Source: Bosea vestrisii
Lineage (GTDB): Bacteria; Pseudomonadota; Alphaproteobacteria; Rhizobiales; Beijerinckiaceae
Assembly: GCF_030144325.1 (NCBI RefSeq)
Contig: NZ_CP126307.1
Coordinates: 3,996,001 to 4,060,000, forward strand
Length of the DNA stretch: 64,000 nucleotides
Direction of reading: 5' to 3'
Every line of letters begins with the position of its first letter. Position 1 is the first letter of the stretch. The notes beneath the pieces were generated by a model. That model made no database searches. It worked only from the letters and a program-made list of their open reading frames with translations, and was not told where the DNA came from. Below are positions 7,819 through 16,247 of this stretch, piece by piece. The translations under genes were made by a program, and so were the position numbers.

Positions 7819-9425
7819 TGGCCGGTCCCGTTCTTGCGATCGAAGGCCTGAAGCTCGCTCTGCCGTCGCTGGCCGACCGCGCCTTCGCGGTCGAGGATGT
7901 GACGCTCAGCATCGCGCCCGGCGAGACGCTCTGCGTCGTCGGCGAATCCGGCTCCGGCAAATCGATGATCGCCCATGCGGTGATGGGCCTGCTGCCGAGG
8001 GCGGTGAAACCGGTCGCAGGCGCGATCAGGCTCGCCGGCCGCGACTTGCTGGCTCTTTCGGAAGACGCGATGCAGGACGTGCGCGGCCGCGAGGTCGGCA
8101 TGATCTTCCAGGAGCCGATGACCTCGCTCAATCCGGTGATGCGCGTCGCCGACCAGATCGTCGAGACCTTCGAGGCGCATCGGCTGCTGAGCAAGCCGGA
8201 GCGCTATGCGCGGGCGCTCGCTCTGCTGACCGAGGTTGGCCTGCCCGAGCCCGAGCGACTGGCGCGCGCCTATCCGCACGAACTCTCCGGTGGCCAGCGC
8301 CAGCGCGTGATGATCGCGATGGCGCTGGCGCTCGAACCCAAGCTGCTGATCGCCGACGAGCCGACGACCGCGCTCGACGTGACCACGCAGGCGCAGATCC
8401 TCAAGCTGCTCGACAATCTCCGCCACAAGCACGGCACGGCCGTCCTCTTCATCACCCATGATATGGGCGTCGTCGCCGAGATCGCCGATCGCATCGCGGT
8501 GCTGGAGAAGGGCGTCCTGGTCGAGGAGGGCACCGTCGATCAGGTGCTCGGCTCACCCCGCCATCCCTATACCCAGAAGCTGCTCGCCGCCGTGCCCTCG
8601 CTGACGCCGCCGGACCGGCCGCCGCTGCCGGAAAGCAAGCCGGTGCTTACCGTCGAGAACCTCGGCAAGGTCTATCGCAAGCGCGCCTTCTTCCGTCCTG
8701 GCCGCGAGGTCAGGGCGGCCGACGATGTCAGCTTCACGCTGGCCAGAGGCGAGACGCTCGGGCTGGTCGGCGAATCCGGCTCGGGCAAGTCGACGGTCGG
8801 GCGCTGCTGCCTGCGCCTGATCGAGCCGGATTCCGGCCGCATCATGCTCGGCGATCTCGCCATCACCGATCTCAGCGTCGCGGCGCTGCGCCCGCACCGC
8901 AAGCGCATCCAGATGGTGTTCCAAGATCCGTTCGCGTCGCTCAACCCGCGCCAGACGGTCGGGCGGATCATCTCGGACGGGCCGGTCGCGCACGGCGTCT
9001 CGCGCAAGGACGCGCTGGCGCGGGCCAAGGAACTGCTCGAACTGGTCGGACTCTCGGCCAATGCGATCGACCGCTACCCGCACGAATTCTCCGGCGGCCA
9101 ACGCCAACGCATCGGCATCGCCCGGGCGCTCGCGCTCGAACCCGACGTGCTCGTCGCGGATGAGGCGGTCTCGGCGCTCGACGTCTCCGTGCAGGCGCAG
9201 ATCCTGATGCTGATCAAGGACATCCAGCAGCGGCTCGGCCTCGCCATCCTGTTCGTCACCCACGACCTGCGCGTCGCCGCGCAGATCTGCGACAAGATCG
9301 CGGTGATGCAGCGCGGCAGGATCGTCGAGAGCGGTCCGACCGCCGCGCTCTTCGCCGCCCCGCAGCACGAGTATACCCGCCAACTGCTCGCCGCCGTCCC
9401 TGGCGGGGAGCGTTTCGGGCGGTGA
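7815..9425 (+). CDS. ABC transporter ATPase, fused DppD-DppF type
   Basis: About 536 aa with two complete nucleotide-binding domains in one chain. The first has Walker A GESGSGKS near residues 43-50 and signature LSGGQ near 155; the second has GESGSGKS near 319-326 and FSGGQ near 425. Each has a Walker B aspartate followed by E (ADEPTTAL, ADEAVSAL). Two adjacent ATGs (7815 and 7818) are possible starts; the first overlaps the permease stop. It energises the importer encoded upstream. Fusion of DppD and DppF into one protein is common in Alphaproteobacteria. Confidence 0.94.
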   Translation: MMAGPVLAIEGLKLALPSLADRAFAVEDVTLSIAPGETLCVVGESGSGKSMIAHAVMGLLPRAVKPVAGAIRLAGRDLLALSEDAMQDVRGREVGMIFQEPMTSLNPVMRVADQIVETFEAHRLLSKPERYARALALLTEVGLPEPERLARAYPHELSGGQRQRVMIAMALALEPKLLIADEPTTALDVTTQAQILKLLDNLRHKHGTAVLFITHDMGVVAEIADRIAVLEKGVLVEEGTVDQVLGSPRHPYTQKLLAAVPSLTPPDRPPLPESKPVLTVENLGKVYRKRAFFRPGREVRAADDVSFTLARGETLGLVGESGSGKSTVGRCCLRLIEPDSGRIMLGDLAITDLSVAALRPHRKRIQMVFQDPFASLNPRQTVGRIISDGPVAHGVSRKDALARAKELLELVGLSANAIDRYPHEFSGGQRQRIGIARALALEPDVLVADEAVSALDVSVQAQILMLIKDIQQRLGLAILFVTHDLRVAAQICDKIAVMQRGRIVESGPTAALFAAPQHEYTRQLLAAVPGGERFGR

Positions 9426-9432
9426 GCCCATG

Positions 9433-9526
9433 CGTCATTCTCGGGCGCAGCGTAGCGGAGACCCGAGAATCTCGTGACCAGATAGCTGGTTTCCGAGATG
9501 GTCGGGTCAAGCCCGACCATGACGAG
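9433..9526. repeat. Two-hairpin intergenic palindromic repeat
   Basis: Two stem-loops follow each other between the ATPase and deacylase genes. The first pairs ATTCTCGGG (9437-9445) with CCCGAGAAT (9462-9470). The second pairs ATGGTCGGG (9498-9506) with CCCGACCAT (9512-9520). The arrangement resembles short palindromic repeats found between genes in related genomes. It may weaken or stabilise the operon transcript at this point. Confidence 0.65.
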
Positions 9527-9564
9527 CTAGCCAAACGCTTGCCTATGTATCGGAGACCCCAGCC

Positions 9565-10854
9565 ATGCCGCTCGACCTCGCCTTGCGCGACCGCATCCTC
9601 GCCTCCGTCGAGGCGGGCTTTGCCGAGCAGATCGCCTTCACCCAGGAGATGATCCGCTTCCCCTCGACGCGCGGCGACGAGCACACCGTCCAGGACTTTG
9701 TCTTCCGGGCCCTCAAAGCGCGCGGCTTCACCATGGATCGTTTCGCCATGGACCGCGAGGCGATCGCCAACCATCCCGGTGGCGCGCCGTTTTCGGATAC
9801 GCATTCCGAGGCACCGATCGTCGTCGGCATCCATCATCCGCGCGAGGAGAAAGGGCGCTCGCTGATCCTGCAGGCGCATGTCGACGTGGTGCCGACCGGC
9901 CCGGCCGAGCTCTGGACCCATCCGCCCTTCGACCCGGTCGTCGACGGCGACTGGCTCTATGGCCGCGGCGGTGCCGACATGAAGGCTGGCGGCGCGGCGA
10001 ACCTCTTCTGCCTCGACGCGCTCCGGCGCATCGGCCTGCAGCCGGCTGCGACCGTCTACGTCCAGTCGGTGGTCGAGGAGGAATCGACCGGCAACGGTGC
10101 GCTGATGACGCATCTGCGTGGCTACAAGGCCGACGCCGTGCTGATCCCCGAGCCGGAGGAGGAGATGCTCGTGCGTGCCAATACCGGCGTGCTCTGGTTC
10201 CAGTTCGAGGTTCGCGGCGAGCCGGTGCATGTCCGCGAGATGGGCATCGGCGCTAACGCCATCGATGCGGCTTATCGCATCGTCGGCGCGCTGCGCGAGC
10301 TCGAGGAGGAACTCAATCGCGAGAAGATCGGCCGGCCGCATTTCGAGGACGTCGCCCATCCGATCAACCTCAACATCGGCAAGATCGAGGGCGGCGACTG
10401 GGCGTCGTCGGTACCGTGCTGGTGCAGGGTCGATTGCCGCATCGGGCTTTATCCCGGCATGTCGGCCGAAGAGCTCGGCCAGCGCATCGAGGCCAAGGTT
10501 CTGGCCTTCGCCCGCACCGACAACTTCCCCTCGAACAACCCGCCCAAGGTCGTCTTCAATGGCTTCTGGTCGGAGGGCTATGTGCTCGAGCCCGGCAGCG
10601 AGGCGGAGGCCGTGCTCAGCCGCGCCCATCAGGGCTCGACCGGCAAGACGCTGAAGAGCTTCATGACTCCCGGCTATCTCGATACCCGCGTCTATGCGCT
10701 CTACGACAAGGTGCCGGCACTCTGCTACGGGCCGATCTCGCAGAACATCCATGCCTTCGACGAGCGCGTCAGCCTGGCCTCGCTGAAGCGCATCACTGGT
10801 ACCATGGCGCTCTTCGTCGCCGAATGGTGCGGCGTCGAGCCGGTCGCCGGCTGA
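9565..10854 (+). CDS. ArgE/DapE family deacylase (M20 metallopeptidase family)
   Basis: 429 aa. The M20 zinc site is recognisable: LQAHVDVVP (His near residue 105), GRGGADMKAG (bridging Asp near 138), the EEEST glutamate pair near 170, and a C-terminal ISQNIHAFDERVSL histidine. A lid/dimerisation domain occupies about 200-310. Members remove acyl groups from N-acyl amino acids (acetylornithine, succinyl-diaminopimelate) or hydrolyse peptides. Lying at the end of a dipeptide-type ABC operon, it probably processes the imported compound rather than serving arginine or lysine biosynthesis. The substrate is inferred only. Confidence 0.88.
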   Translation: MPLDLALRDRILASVEAGFAEQIAFTQEMIRFPSTRGDEHTVQDFVFRALKARGFTMDRFAMDREAIANHPGGAPFSDTHSEAPIVVGIHHPREEKGRSLILQAHVDVVPTGPAELWTHPPFDPVVDGDWLYGRGGADMKAGGAANLFCLDALRRIGLQPAATVYVQSVVEEESTGNGALMTHLRGYKADAVLIPEPEEEMLVRANTGVLWFQFEVRGEPVHVREMGIGANAIDAAYRIVGALRELEEELNREKIGRPHFEDVAHPINLNIGKIEGGDWASSVPCWCRVDCRIGLYPGMSAEELGQRIEAKVLAFARTDNFPSNNPPKVVFNGFWSEGYVLEPGSEAEAVLSRAHQGSTGKTLKSFMTPGYLDTRVYALYDKVPALCYGPISQNIHAFDERVSLASLKRITGTMALFVAEWCGVEPVAG

Positions 10855-10863
10855 ACGAGGCAG

Positions 10864-10892
10864 GCTGGATGCACGCCTGTCGTGCATCCAGC
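10864..10892 (+). terminator. Perfect 12-bp stem-loop after the deacylase gene
   Basis: GCTGGATGCACG (10864-10875) pairs perfectly with CGTGCATCCAGC (10881-10892) around a 5-base loop, 10 bases after the deacylase stop. Only a short TT follows, so if it terminates transcription it does so without a good U-tract. It could also be an mRNA 3' end stabiliser. Confidence 0.5.
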
Positions 10893-10944
10893 TTCCATCG
10901 AAATGGCATGACGCTGCCAGCGCATCCTCCCGCATAGTCGCCTC

Positions 10945-11829
10945 ATGCCGTCCGCTCCCGCCCGCTCGCTCCTGCTCGTCCCGCTGCTCGGGCTGCTCTG
11001 GGGCTTCAACTGGCCGGCGGTCCGGATCTCGCTGACCGAGATCGCGCCCTGGACGTTGCGGGCCGGCGGCATGACCTTCGCTGGGCTTGCCTTGGTCGCG
11101 GTCGCGCTGGCTCGCGGCGTCAGCCTCAAGGTGCCCACGGCACAGTGGCCGAGGCTCGTCGTCGCCGGCATCCTCTCGATCGCCGCCTTTAACATCCTGC
11201 TCGCCTTCGCGCAGCTGATGGCGCCGACCTCGCGCGCTGCCATCCTGACCTTCACCATGCCGGTCTGGGCGACGCTGATGGCCTGGCCGGTGCTGGGCGA
11301 GCGCTTCGATCGTCCGAGGTTGATCGGCCTCGGGCTGGGCATAGCCGGACTGCTCTGCCTCGGCTTGCCGCTGATCCGGGCGGGCCAGTTCTCGCCGGGG
11401 CTCGCTCTCGCCTTGCTCGCCAGCCTGAGCTGGGCGCTGGGCACCATTGTCACCAAGCGCTGGCCGGTCGCGGCGCCGACGCTGGCGATCGCCGCCTGGC
11501 AATTGCTGATCGGCGGCGCCACGGCCGGCATCGGCATGTTGATCTTCGAAGGCCTACCCATTCCCAAGGCCTTGTCACTGCCGGTCGCCGCAGCGCTCGC
11601 CTTCCACATCCTCGGCGCGCAGGCGCTTGCCTATTTCCTCTGGTTCACCGTGATCGCCCGGCTGCCGGCCGGCATCGCCAGCTTGGGAACGCTGATGGTT
11701 CCGGCGGTCGGAGCGCTCGGTTCGGTGCTCCTGCTCGGCGAGCGCCCGGCGATGAGCGACTGGCTCGGTCTCGTGCTCGTCGTCGCGGCCTCCGGCGCGA
11801 TTCTGGTCTCGCCCAAGCCTGTGCGCTGA
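10945..11829 (+). CDS. DMT family transporter (EamA domains)
   Basis: 294 aa and almost entirely hydrophobic, with about ten predicted membrane helices arranged as two EamA repeats (residues about 8-140 and 150-288). It contains the characteristic GLLWGFNWPAVRISL opening and a PVWATLMAWPVLGERF end to repeat one. EamA proteins usually export amino acids or metabolites. It lies 90 bases after the M20 deacylase, past a stem-loop, on the same strand, and might export a product of that pathway. The physiological substrate is unknown. Confidence 0.87.
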   Translation: MPSAPARSLLLVPLLGLLWGFNWPAVRISLTEIAPWTLRAGGMTFAGLALVAVALARGVSLKVPTAQWPRLVVAGILSIAAFNILLAFAQLMAPTSRAAILTFTMPVWATLMAWPVLGERFDRPRLIGLGLGIAGLLCLGLPLIRAGQFSPGLALALLASLSWALGTIVTKRWPVAAPTLAIAAWQLLIGGATAGIGMLIFEGLPIPKALSLPVAAALAFHILGAQALAYFLWFTVIARLPAGIASLGTLMVPAVGALGSVLLLGERPAMSDWLGLVLVVAASGAILVSPKPVR

Positions 11830-11897
11830 CCCTGGGTCATTTTTTCTTTGGTCCCACCGGGAACCTTTTGCATGGCGCCGGGTTCAGCGCGTTCGAC

Positions 11898-13871
11898 ATG
11901 TCACATGCCAAGGTTCCAAACGTGCTCCAGATTGCGGAAGGTCCGGTGACCGCCGAGCGCTATCGGCTGTTGGTGGAGTCCGTCACGGATTACGCCATCT
12001 ACATGCTCGATCCGCAGGGGACGGTGATCAGCTGGAACCCGGGCGCACGGCGCTTCAAGGGCTATGAGGATCACGAGATCATCGGCCAGTCCTTCTCGCG
12101 CTTCTACACGGAGGAGGATCGTGCCGCCGGCCTGCCGGAACGCGCCCTACGCATGGCCGCGGAGGAGGGCCGCTTCGAGAAGGAGGGCTGGCGCGTCCGC
12201 AAGGATGGCACCCGCTTCTGGGCCCATGTCGTCATCGATCCGATCCTCAATCCTGGGACCGGCCGGGTGCTCGGTTACGCCAAGGTCACGCGAGACCTGA
12301 CCGAACGTCGCGAGGCCGAGCAGGCGTTGCGGCGCAGCGAAGAACGCTTCCGCCTGCTGGTCCAGGGCGTCACCGACTACGCGATCTACATGATCGATCG
12401 CGATGGCTTGGTCACGAACTGGAATGCCGGAGCGCAGCGGATCAAGGGCTATTGCCCTGACGAGATCGTCGGCCGGCATTTCTCGTTGTTCTATCGCCCG
12501 GAGGATCGGGCCAATGGCGAGCCTGAGCGCGCCTTGCAGACGGCGATCGACAAGGGCAGCTTCGAGAAGGAGGGCTGGCGCCTGCGCAAGAACGGCGAAG
12601 CGTTCTGGGCGCATGTCGTGATGGATCCGATTCGAGACGATGCCGGCGAGATCATCGGTTTCGCCAAGATCACCCGGGACCTGACCGAGCGCCGCAAGGT
12701 GGAAGCCGATCTTGAGACGGCGCGGGAGGCCCTGTTCCAGGCGCAGAAGATCGAGGCGCTAGGCCAGCTCACCGGCGGCGTGGCGCACGACTTCAACAAT
12801 CTGCTCACCGCCGTCATGGGCAGCCTCGAACTGGTCCGCCGCCAGATCAGCGACGAACGCCAGCTCGGCCTGATCGACAATGCGATCAAGGGGGCGAGCC
12901 GGGGGATCTCCTTGACGCAGCGCATGCTGTCCTTCGCCCGCAAGCAGGAGCTCGAGTTGCAGCCTGTGGCGGCCGACGTGCTCGTCGCCGAGATGGGGGA
13001 TTTGCTGCAGCGCTCGCTGGGGCCGCTGATACAGATCGAGACGAACTTCCCTGCCGATCTCGTGATGGCCGCGGCCGATCCTAACCAGCTCGAAACCGCC
13101 GTGCTCAATCTTGCCTTCAATGCGCGGGACGCCATGCCGGAGGGCGGCGTGCTGCGGATCGGCGGTAGCAATGAGCGGGTCAGCGGCGGGCATAGGATCG
13201 GCTTGCCGGAGGGCGATTACGTTCGCATCTCGGTCGCTGATACCGGCACAGGCATGGATGTGAAGACGCTCGCTCAGGCGACCGAGCCCTTCTTCACCAC
13301 GAAGGGGGTCGGCAAGGGCACGGGGCTGGGTCTCTCGATGGTGCATGGCATGGCTGAGCAACTCGGCGGCCGCCTCCAGCTCGACAGCATCCTGGGGCAA
13401 GGCACGACAGTGGAGATCTGGCTGCCGTCCTCGACGGGAGCGACGGCCGTTGACGCCGCGCTAGCGCTCGCTCCCGCGGCGGCTTTCGATACAGCGACGC
13501 GCCCGCTCACCGTCCTCGCGGTCGACGACGACGCGCTCGTGCTGATGAACACCACCGCGCTGCTCGAGGATCTCGGCCACAAGGTCATCGAGGCAAGTTC
13601 GGGACGGGAAGCGCTTTCCGTACTGGAGAGCAACGAGATCGATTTGCTGATCACTGATCACGCCATGCCGCAGATGACCGGTGCGCAACTGATCACAGTG
13701 GTCGGCGAACGCTGGCCAGCCCTGCCGGTCATCCTCGCCACCGGCTATGCCGACCTGCCTGCGGGTGCGGGGGCTGGCGTGCTGCGCCTGAGCAAGCCGT
13801 TTTGGCAGGCGGATCTGGAAAAGGCAGTTTCGGGGGCGATGGCACGACGCACCACGGCGGCGGCGGCCTGA
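11898..13871 (+). CDS. Soluble hybrid histidine kinase with two PAS domains and a receiver domain
   Basis: 657 aa from ATG 11898; an in-frame TTG at 11868 would add ten residues and neither has a convincing Shine-Dalgarno. Order of domains: PAS1 (about 19-125), PAS2 (about 148-255), HisKA with phospho-acceptor His297 in GGVAHDFNNLL, HATPase (about 390-510, with DTGTGMD and GKGTGLGLS), and a C-terminal receiver with phospho-acceptor Asp587 (LLITDHAMPQ). There are no membrane segments, so it senses a cytoplasmic cue such as redox, light or a small molecule. The two PAS domains are strikingly alike and probably duplicated. No response regulator is adjacent, so it is an orphan. Confidence 0.92.
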   Translation: MSHAKVPNVLQIAEGPVTAERYRLLVESVTDYAIYMLDPQGTVISWNPGARRFKGYEDHEIIGQSFSRFYTEEDRAAGLPERALRMAAEEGRFEKEGWRVRKDGTRFWAHVVIDPILNPGTGRVLGYAKVTRDLTERREAEQALRRSEERFRLLVQGVTDYAIYMIDRDGLVTNWNAGAQRIKGYCPDEIVGRHFSLFYRPEDRANGEPERALQTAIDKGSFEKEGWRLRKNGEAFWAHVVMDPIRDDAGEIIGFAKITRDLTERRKVEADLETAREALFQAQKIEALGQLTGGVAHDFNNLLTAVMGSLELVRRQISDERQLGLIDNAIKGASRGISLTQRMLSFARKQELELQPVAADVLVAEMGDLLQRSLGPLIQIETNFPADLVMAAADPNQLETAVLNLAFNARDAMPEGGVLRIGGSNERVSGGHRIGLPEGDYVRISVADTGTGMDVKTLAQATEPFFTTKGVGKGTGLGLSMVHGMAEQLGGRLQLDSILGQGTTVEIWLPSSTGATAVDAALALAPAAAFDTATRPLTVLAVDDDALVLMNTTALLEDLGHKVIEASSGREALSVLESNEIDLLITDHAMPQMTGAQLITVVGERWPALPVILATGYADLPAGAGAGVLRLSKPFWQADLEKAVSGAMARRTTAAAA

Positions 13872-13874
13872 GGC

Positions 13875-14966
13875 TTATCCCGGCTTTCCGCCTTCTTTGC
13901 GCGGCGCCGCGGTCGAAGCGCGCTCGACGAGCCTGGTCGGCAGCACGAGGTCGGAGCGATCGCCCTGTCCCGATAATTGCGCGATCAGCAGAACCATCGC
14001 CGCCTGGCCGATCTCGCGGCGCGGCTGATGCACGGTAGTGAGCTGCGGCTCGACCGCCTCCGCCAGCACGATATCGTCGAAGCCGACGACCGAGACGTCG
14101 TCGGGAACGTTGCGGCCGCGGGCGCGAAGCTCGCCCATCGCGCCGACCGCCATCTGGTCGCTCGCTGCGAAGACGGCGGTGTAGTCGACGCCGCCGGCGT
14201 CAAGGGTGCGGATCGCGGCGCGTCCGGCGGCGAGGCCGAAATCGCCTTCGACGACGAGCCGCGGATCAGCGGCGATGCCGGCATCGGCGAGGCCGGCGAG
14301 ATAGCCGTCGCGGCGGTCGACGCTCATCGGGTCCGGCATCGGCCCGGCGATATGGGCGATGCGGCGATGGCCGAGCCGGGCGAGATGGGCGACCGCCGCG
14401 CGCGCTGCAGCGTGGTTGTCGACCTTGACCGTCGGCAGGTTCAGCCCGGGCAGCATCTCCAGCGCGACCACGATCGGCGGCAGCCGGCCGCGGGCCGCAA
14501 GCGCCTCGGGAAAGCGGCCGACCATCAGGATCAGCCCGTCGGCATGGCGTTCCCTGACCATGTCGACATAGCGCAGGATGCGCTCGTCATCGTCGCGGGC
14601 ATCGCCCATCAGCACCTTGTAGCCGGCATCGATAGCCGCCTCTTCGACGCCCTTGTAGATCTCAAGATAGAACGGGTTGCTGATGTCGCGCACCAGCAGG
14701 ATCACCGTGCGCGTCGCCTGGAGCCTGAGATTGCGGGCCTGGGCATTCGGGATGAAGCCCGTCGCCTTGACCGCATCGAGGACGCGCTCGCGGGTCCGCG
14801 CCTTGACCTTCTCCGGCTGAGCCAGCGCGCGTGATACCGTCGCCGTCGAGACGCCGGCGAGGCGCGCGACTTCGGCGATGGTCGGGGCGGCTATGGGTGT
14901 GTCTTGCAAGGCCAATGATCTGGAAGGCGGCAGCGAATCGGCAGGACGAGGCAGGACGCCCATCAT
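13875..14966 (-). CDS. LacI family transcriptional regulator
   Basis: 363 aa from ATG 14966 (a second ATG follows directly). A LacI helix-turn-helix lies at residues 29-48 (TIAEVARLAGVSTATVSRAL), followed by a periplasmic-binding-protein-like sugar-sensing domain to the C-terminus (ILLVRDISNPFYLEIYKGVE, TAVFAASDQMAVGAM). The roughly 25 residues before the HTH are longer than usual. It is the last gene on the strand after the ribose-type ABC operon, separated by a strong hairpin at 14993-15017. A consensus LacI operator lies in the promoter of that operon at 20731-20744, so it is very probably the operon's repressor. Confidence 0.93.
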   Translation of the reverse strand: MMGVLPRPADSLPPSRSLALQDTPIAAPTIAEVARLAGVSTATVSRALAQPEKVKARTRERVLDAVKATGFIPNAQARNLRLQATRTVILLVRDISNPFYLEIYKGVEEAAIDAGYKVLMGDARDDDERILRYVDMVRERHADGLILMVGRFPEALAARGRLPPIVVALEMLPGLNLPTVKVDNHAAARAAVAHLARLGHRRIAHIAGPMPDPMSVDRRDGYLAGLADAGIAADPRLVVEGDFGLAAGRAAIRTLDAGGVDYTAVFAASDQMAVGAMGELRARGRNVPDDVSVVGFDDIVLAEAVEPQLTTVHQPRREIGQAAMVLLIAQLSGQGDRSDLVLPTRLVERASTAAPRKEGGKPG

Positions 14967-14992
14967 GCCGCAATCGCTGCCGGCAGGGCAGG

Positions 14993-15017
14993 GGGCGCCC
15001 GCATCGTGCGGGCGCCC
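14993..15017 (-). terminator. Perfect 11-bp GC stem-loop between the binding-protein gene and lacI-type gene
   Basis: GGGCGCCCGCA (14993-15003) pairs with TGCGGGCGCCC (15007-15017) around a 3-base loop. It lies 23 bases after the stop of the sugar-binding protein gene, so it probably ends or attenuates the transporter operon before the repressor gene. No U-tract follows on the minus strand. Confidence 0.6.
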
Positions 15018-15040
15018 GAGGTTGTCGTTACTTTGCCGAG

Positions 15041-16165
15041 CTACTTGCCGCCCCAGCGGGCCGGATAATTCGTCATCTGCTCGCAGCCGCAGAGCGCATA
15101 GTGCAGCGGCGGCATCTTGTCGTTGACGTATTTGTCGAGCGTCTCGGTCGTGATCGCCGGCTGCGGGAGCTTCCAGGTCGGGCCGGTGACTGGCTCGCCC
15201 TTGAGGATGCGGATCGCCGCGATCACCGGAGTGCGCCACTGATAGGTCGGATAGGTCGGCGCGATCGCGGTGAGCTTGTTCTTCTTCCACTTCTGCAGGA
15301 AGTCCTGCTGGTCCTCGCCATTGATCACCGGATAGGGCTTGCCGGCATCCTCGAAGGCTTCGAGCGCCGCGACCGCCGTCGCTCCGGCATCCATCCAGAC
15401 GCCGTCGATCTTGCCGAAGCGGTTGAGATAGTCCTCCACGATCGCCTTGGTCTTGGCGTTGTCGCCATTGGTGAATTCGGCGCCGACGACCTTGATGCCC
15501 TTCTCCTTGAAGATGCGCTCGGCCGCAGCCCAGCGGTTCTCCAGCACGTCGACGCCCGGCAGGATGCGCAGCGCCAGCACCGAGCCGCCGGCCGGGATCT
15601 TCTCGGCGATGAAGCTCGCGCCCTGGATGCCGAAGCCATAGCCGCCGATCGGGTTGATGAAGGTGACCGGGGCCTTGCTGTCGACGCCGCGATCGAAGAC
15701 CACGACCGGCAGCTTCTTCGCGGCAGCCTCGACCGCCGGCGTCAGCGCCGCCGTGGTGTTCGGCGAGACGATCAGCGCATCGCACTGGCCGCTGTTGACG
15801 AAGGCGTTGATGTCCGAGATCTGCTTGTCGTCCTTGCCCTCGGCGTCGGCATGGGTGAACGAGGCGATGTCGGCCTTGTTGGCGTCGACCTCGGCCTGCA
15901 TGTTGGTGAAGCCGACGACGCGCCAGGGATTGTTCACGCCGGCATTGGAGAAGCAGAGCTTGTAGGGGCCGGGCTTCTTGTACTTGGCGGTGTCGACCTT
16001 CTCGCCGCCGAGGTTCTGCTCCCAGGGCTTGCCATCCGGCCCCTGCGGAGCGACCGTGAGTAGGCCCTTCTGGCGCTCGAATTCGGCGGGGTCGTTGAAG
16101 TTCTGCGCCATGGCGCCCGTCGATAGTGCTGCCAGCAGCGCCGTCAAACCGATCTGCGTCTTCAT
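15041..16165 (-). CDS. Sugar ABC transporter substrate-binding protein (ribose/CUT2 type)
   Basis: 374 aa from ATG 16165, preceded by a strong GGGAGGTGA Shine-Dalgarno. A signal peptide of about 21 residues (ALSTGAMAQ) is followed by a periplasmic-binding domain with landmarks YKLCFSNAGVNNPWRVVG, DALIVSPNTTAALTPAVEAA and FINPIGGYGFGIQGA, as in RbsB-like proteins. It sits after the two permease genes, separated by 82 bases holding two hairpins that may raise its expression. It delivers a sugar or polyol to the CUT2 permeases. A C-terminal CGCEQ pair of cysteines is unusual and could form a disulfide. Confidence 0.92.
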   Translation of the reverse strand: MKTQIGLTALLAALSTGAMAQNFNDPAEFERQKGLLTVAPQGPDGKPWEQNLGGEKVDTAKYKKPGPYKLCFSNAGVNNPWRVVGFTNMQAEVDANKADIASFTHADAEGKDDKQISDINAFVNSGQCDALIVSPNTTAALTPAVEAAAKKLPVVVFDRGVDSKAPVTFINPIGGYGFGIQGASFIAEKIPAGGSVLALRILPGVDVLENRWAAAERIFKEKGIKVVGAEFTNGDNAKTKAIVEDYLNRFGKIDGVWMDAGATAVAALEAFEDAGKPYPVINGEDQQDFLQKWKKNKLTAIAPTYPTYQWRTPVIAAIRILKGEPVTGPTWKLPQPAITTETLDKYVNDKMPPLHYALCGCEQMTNYPARWGGK

Positions 16166-16184
16166 GTTCACCTCCCTCTGTCGC

Positions 16185-16230
16185 GCCGCCTTGCTGGCGG
16201 CCTCTGGCTGAGCGCGTGGGATCACGCGCT
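16185..16230 (-). other. Two stem-loops in the leader of the sugar-binding protein gene
   Basis: On the minus strand the first stem pairs AGCGCGTG with CACGCGCT (16211-16230, 8 bp, 4-base loop). The second pairs GCCGCC with GGCGGC (16185-16201, 6 bp, 5-base loop), ending about 8 bases before the Shine-Dalgarno. Located between permease and binding-protein cistrons, they are candidates for mRNA processing or stabilising elements that raise binding-protein output. Confidence 0.5.
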
Positions 16231-16247
16231 TCCGAAAACTCTCAGTC

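Noticed and set aside
9256..11502. Long open frame of about 748 codons on the minus strand opposite the deacylase and DMT genes
   Set aside because: Its translation is Arg/Asp/Gly-rich with no family resemblance, while the plus strand has two well-recognised proteins. It is an effect of GC-rich codon bias.
14967..15785. In-frame extension of the LacI-type gene back into the sugar-binding protein gene
   Set aside because: The extension reads the antisense-free but wrong frame of the receptor gene and lacks a LacI-like sequence; the regulator begins at 14966.
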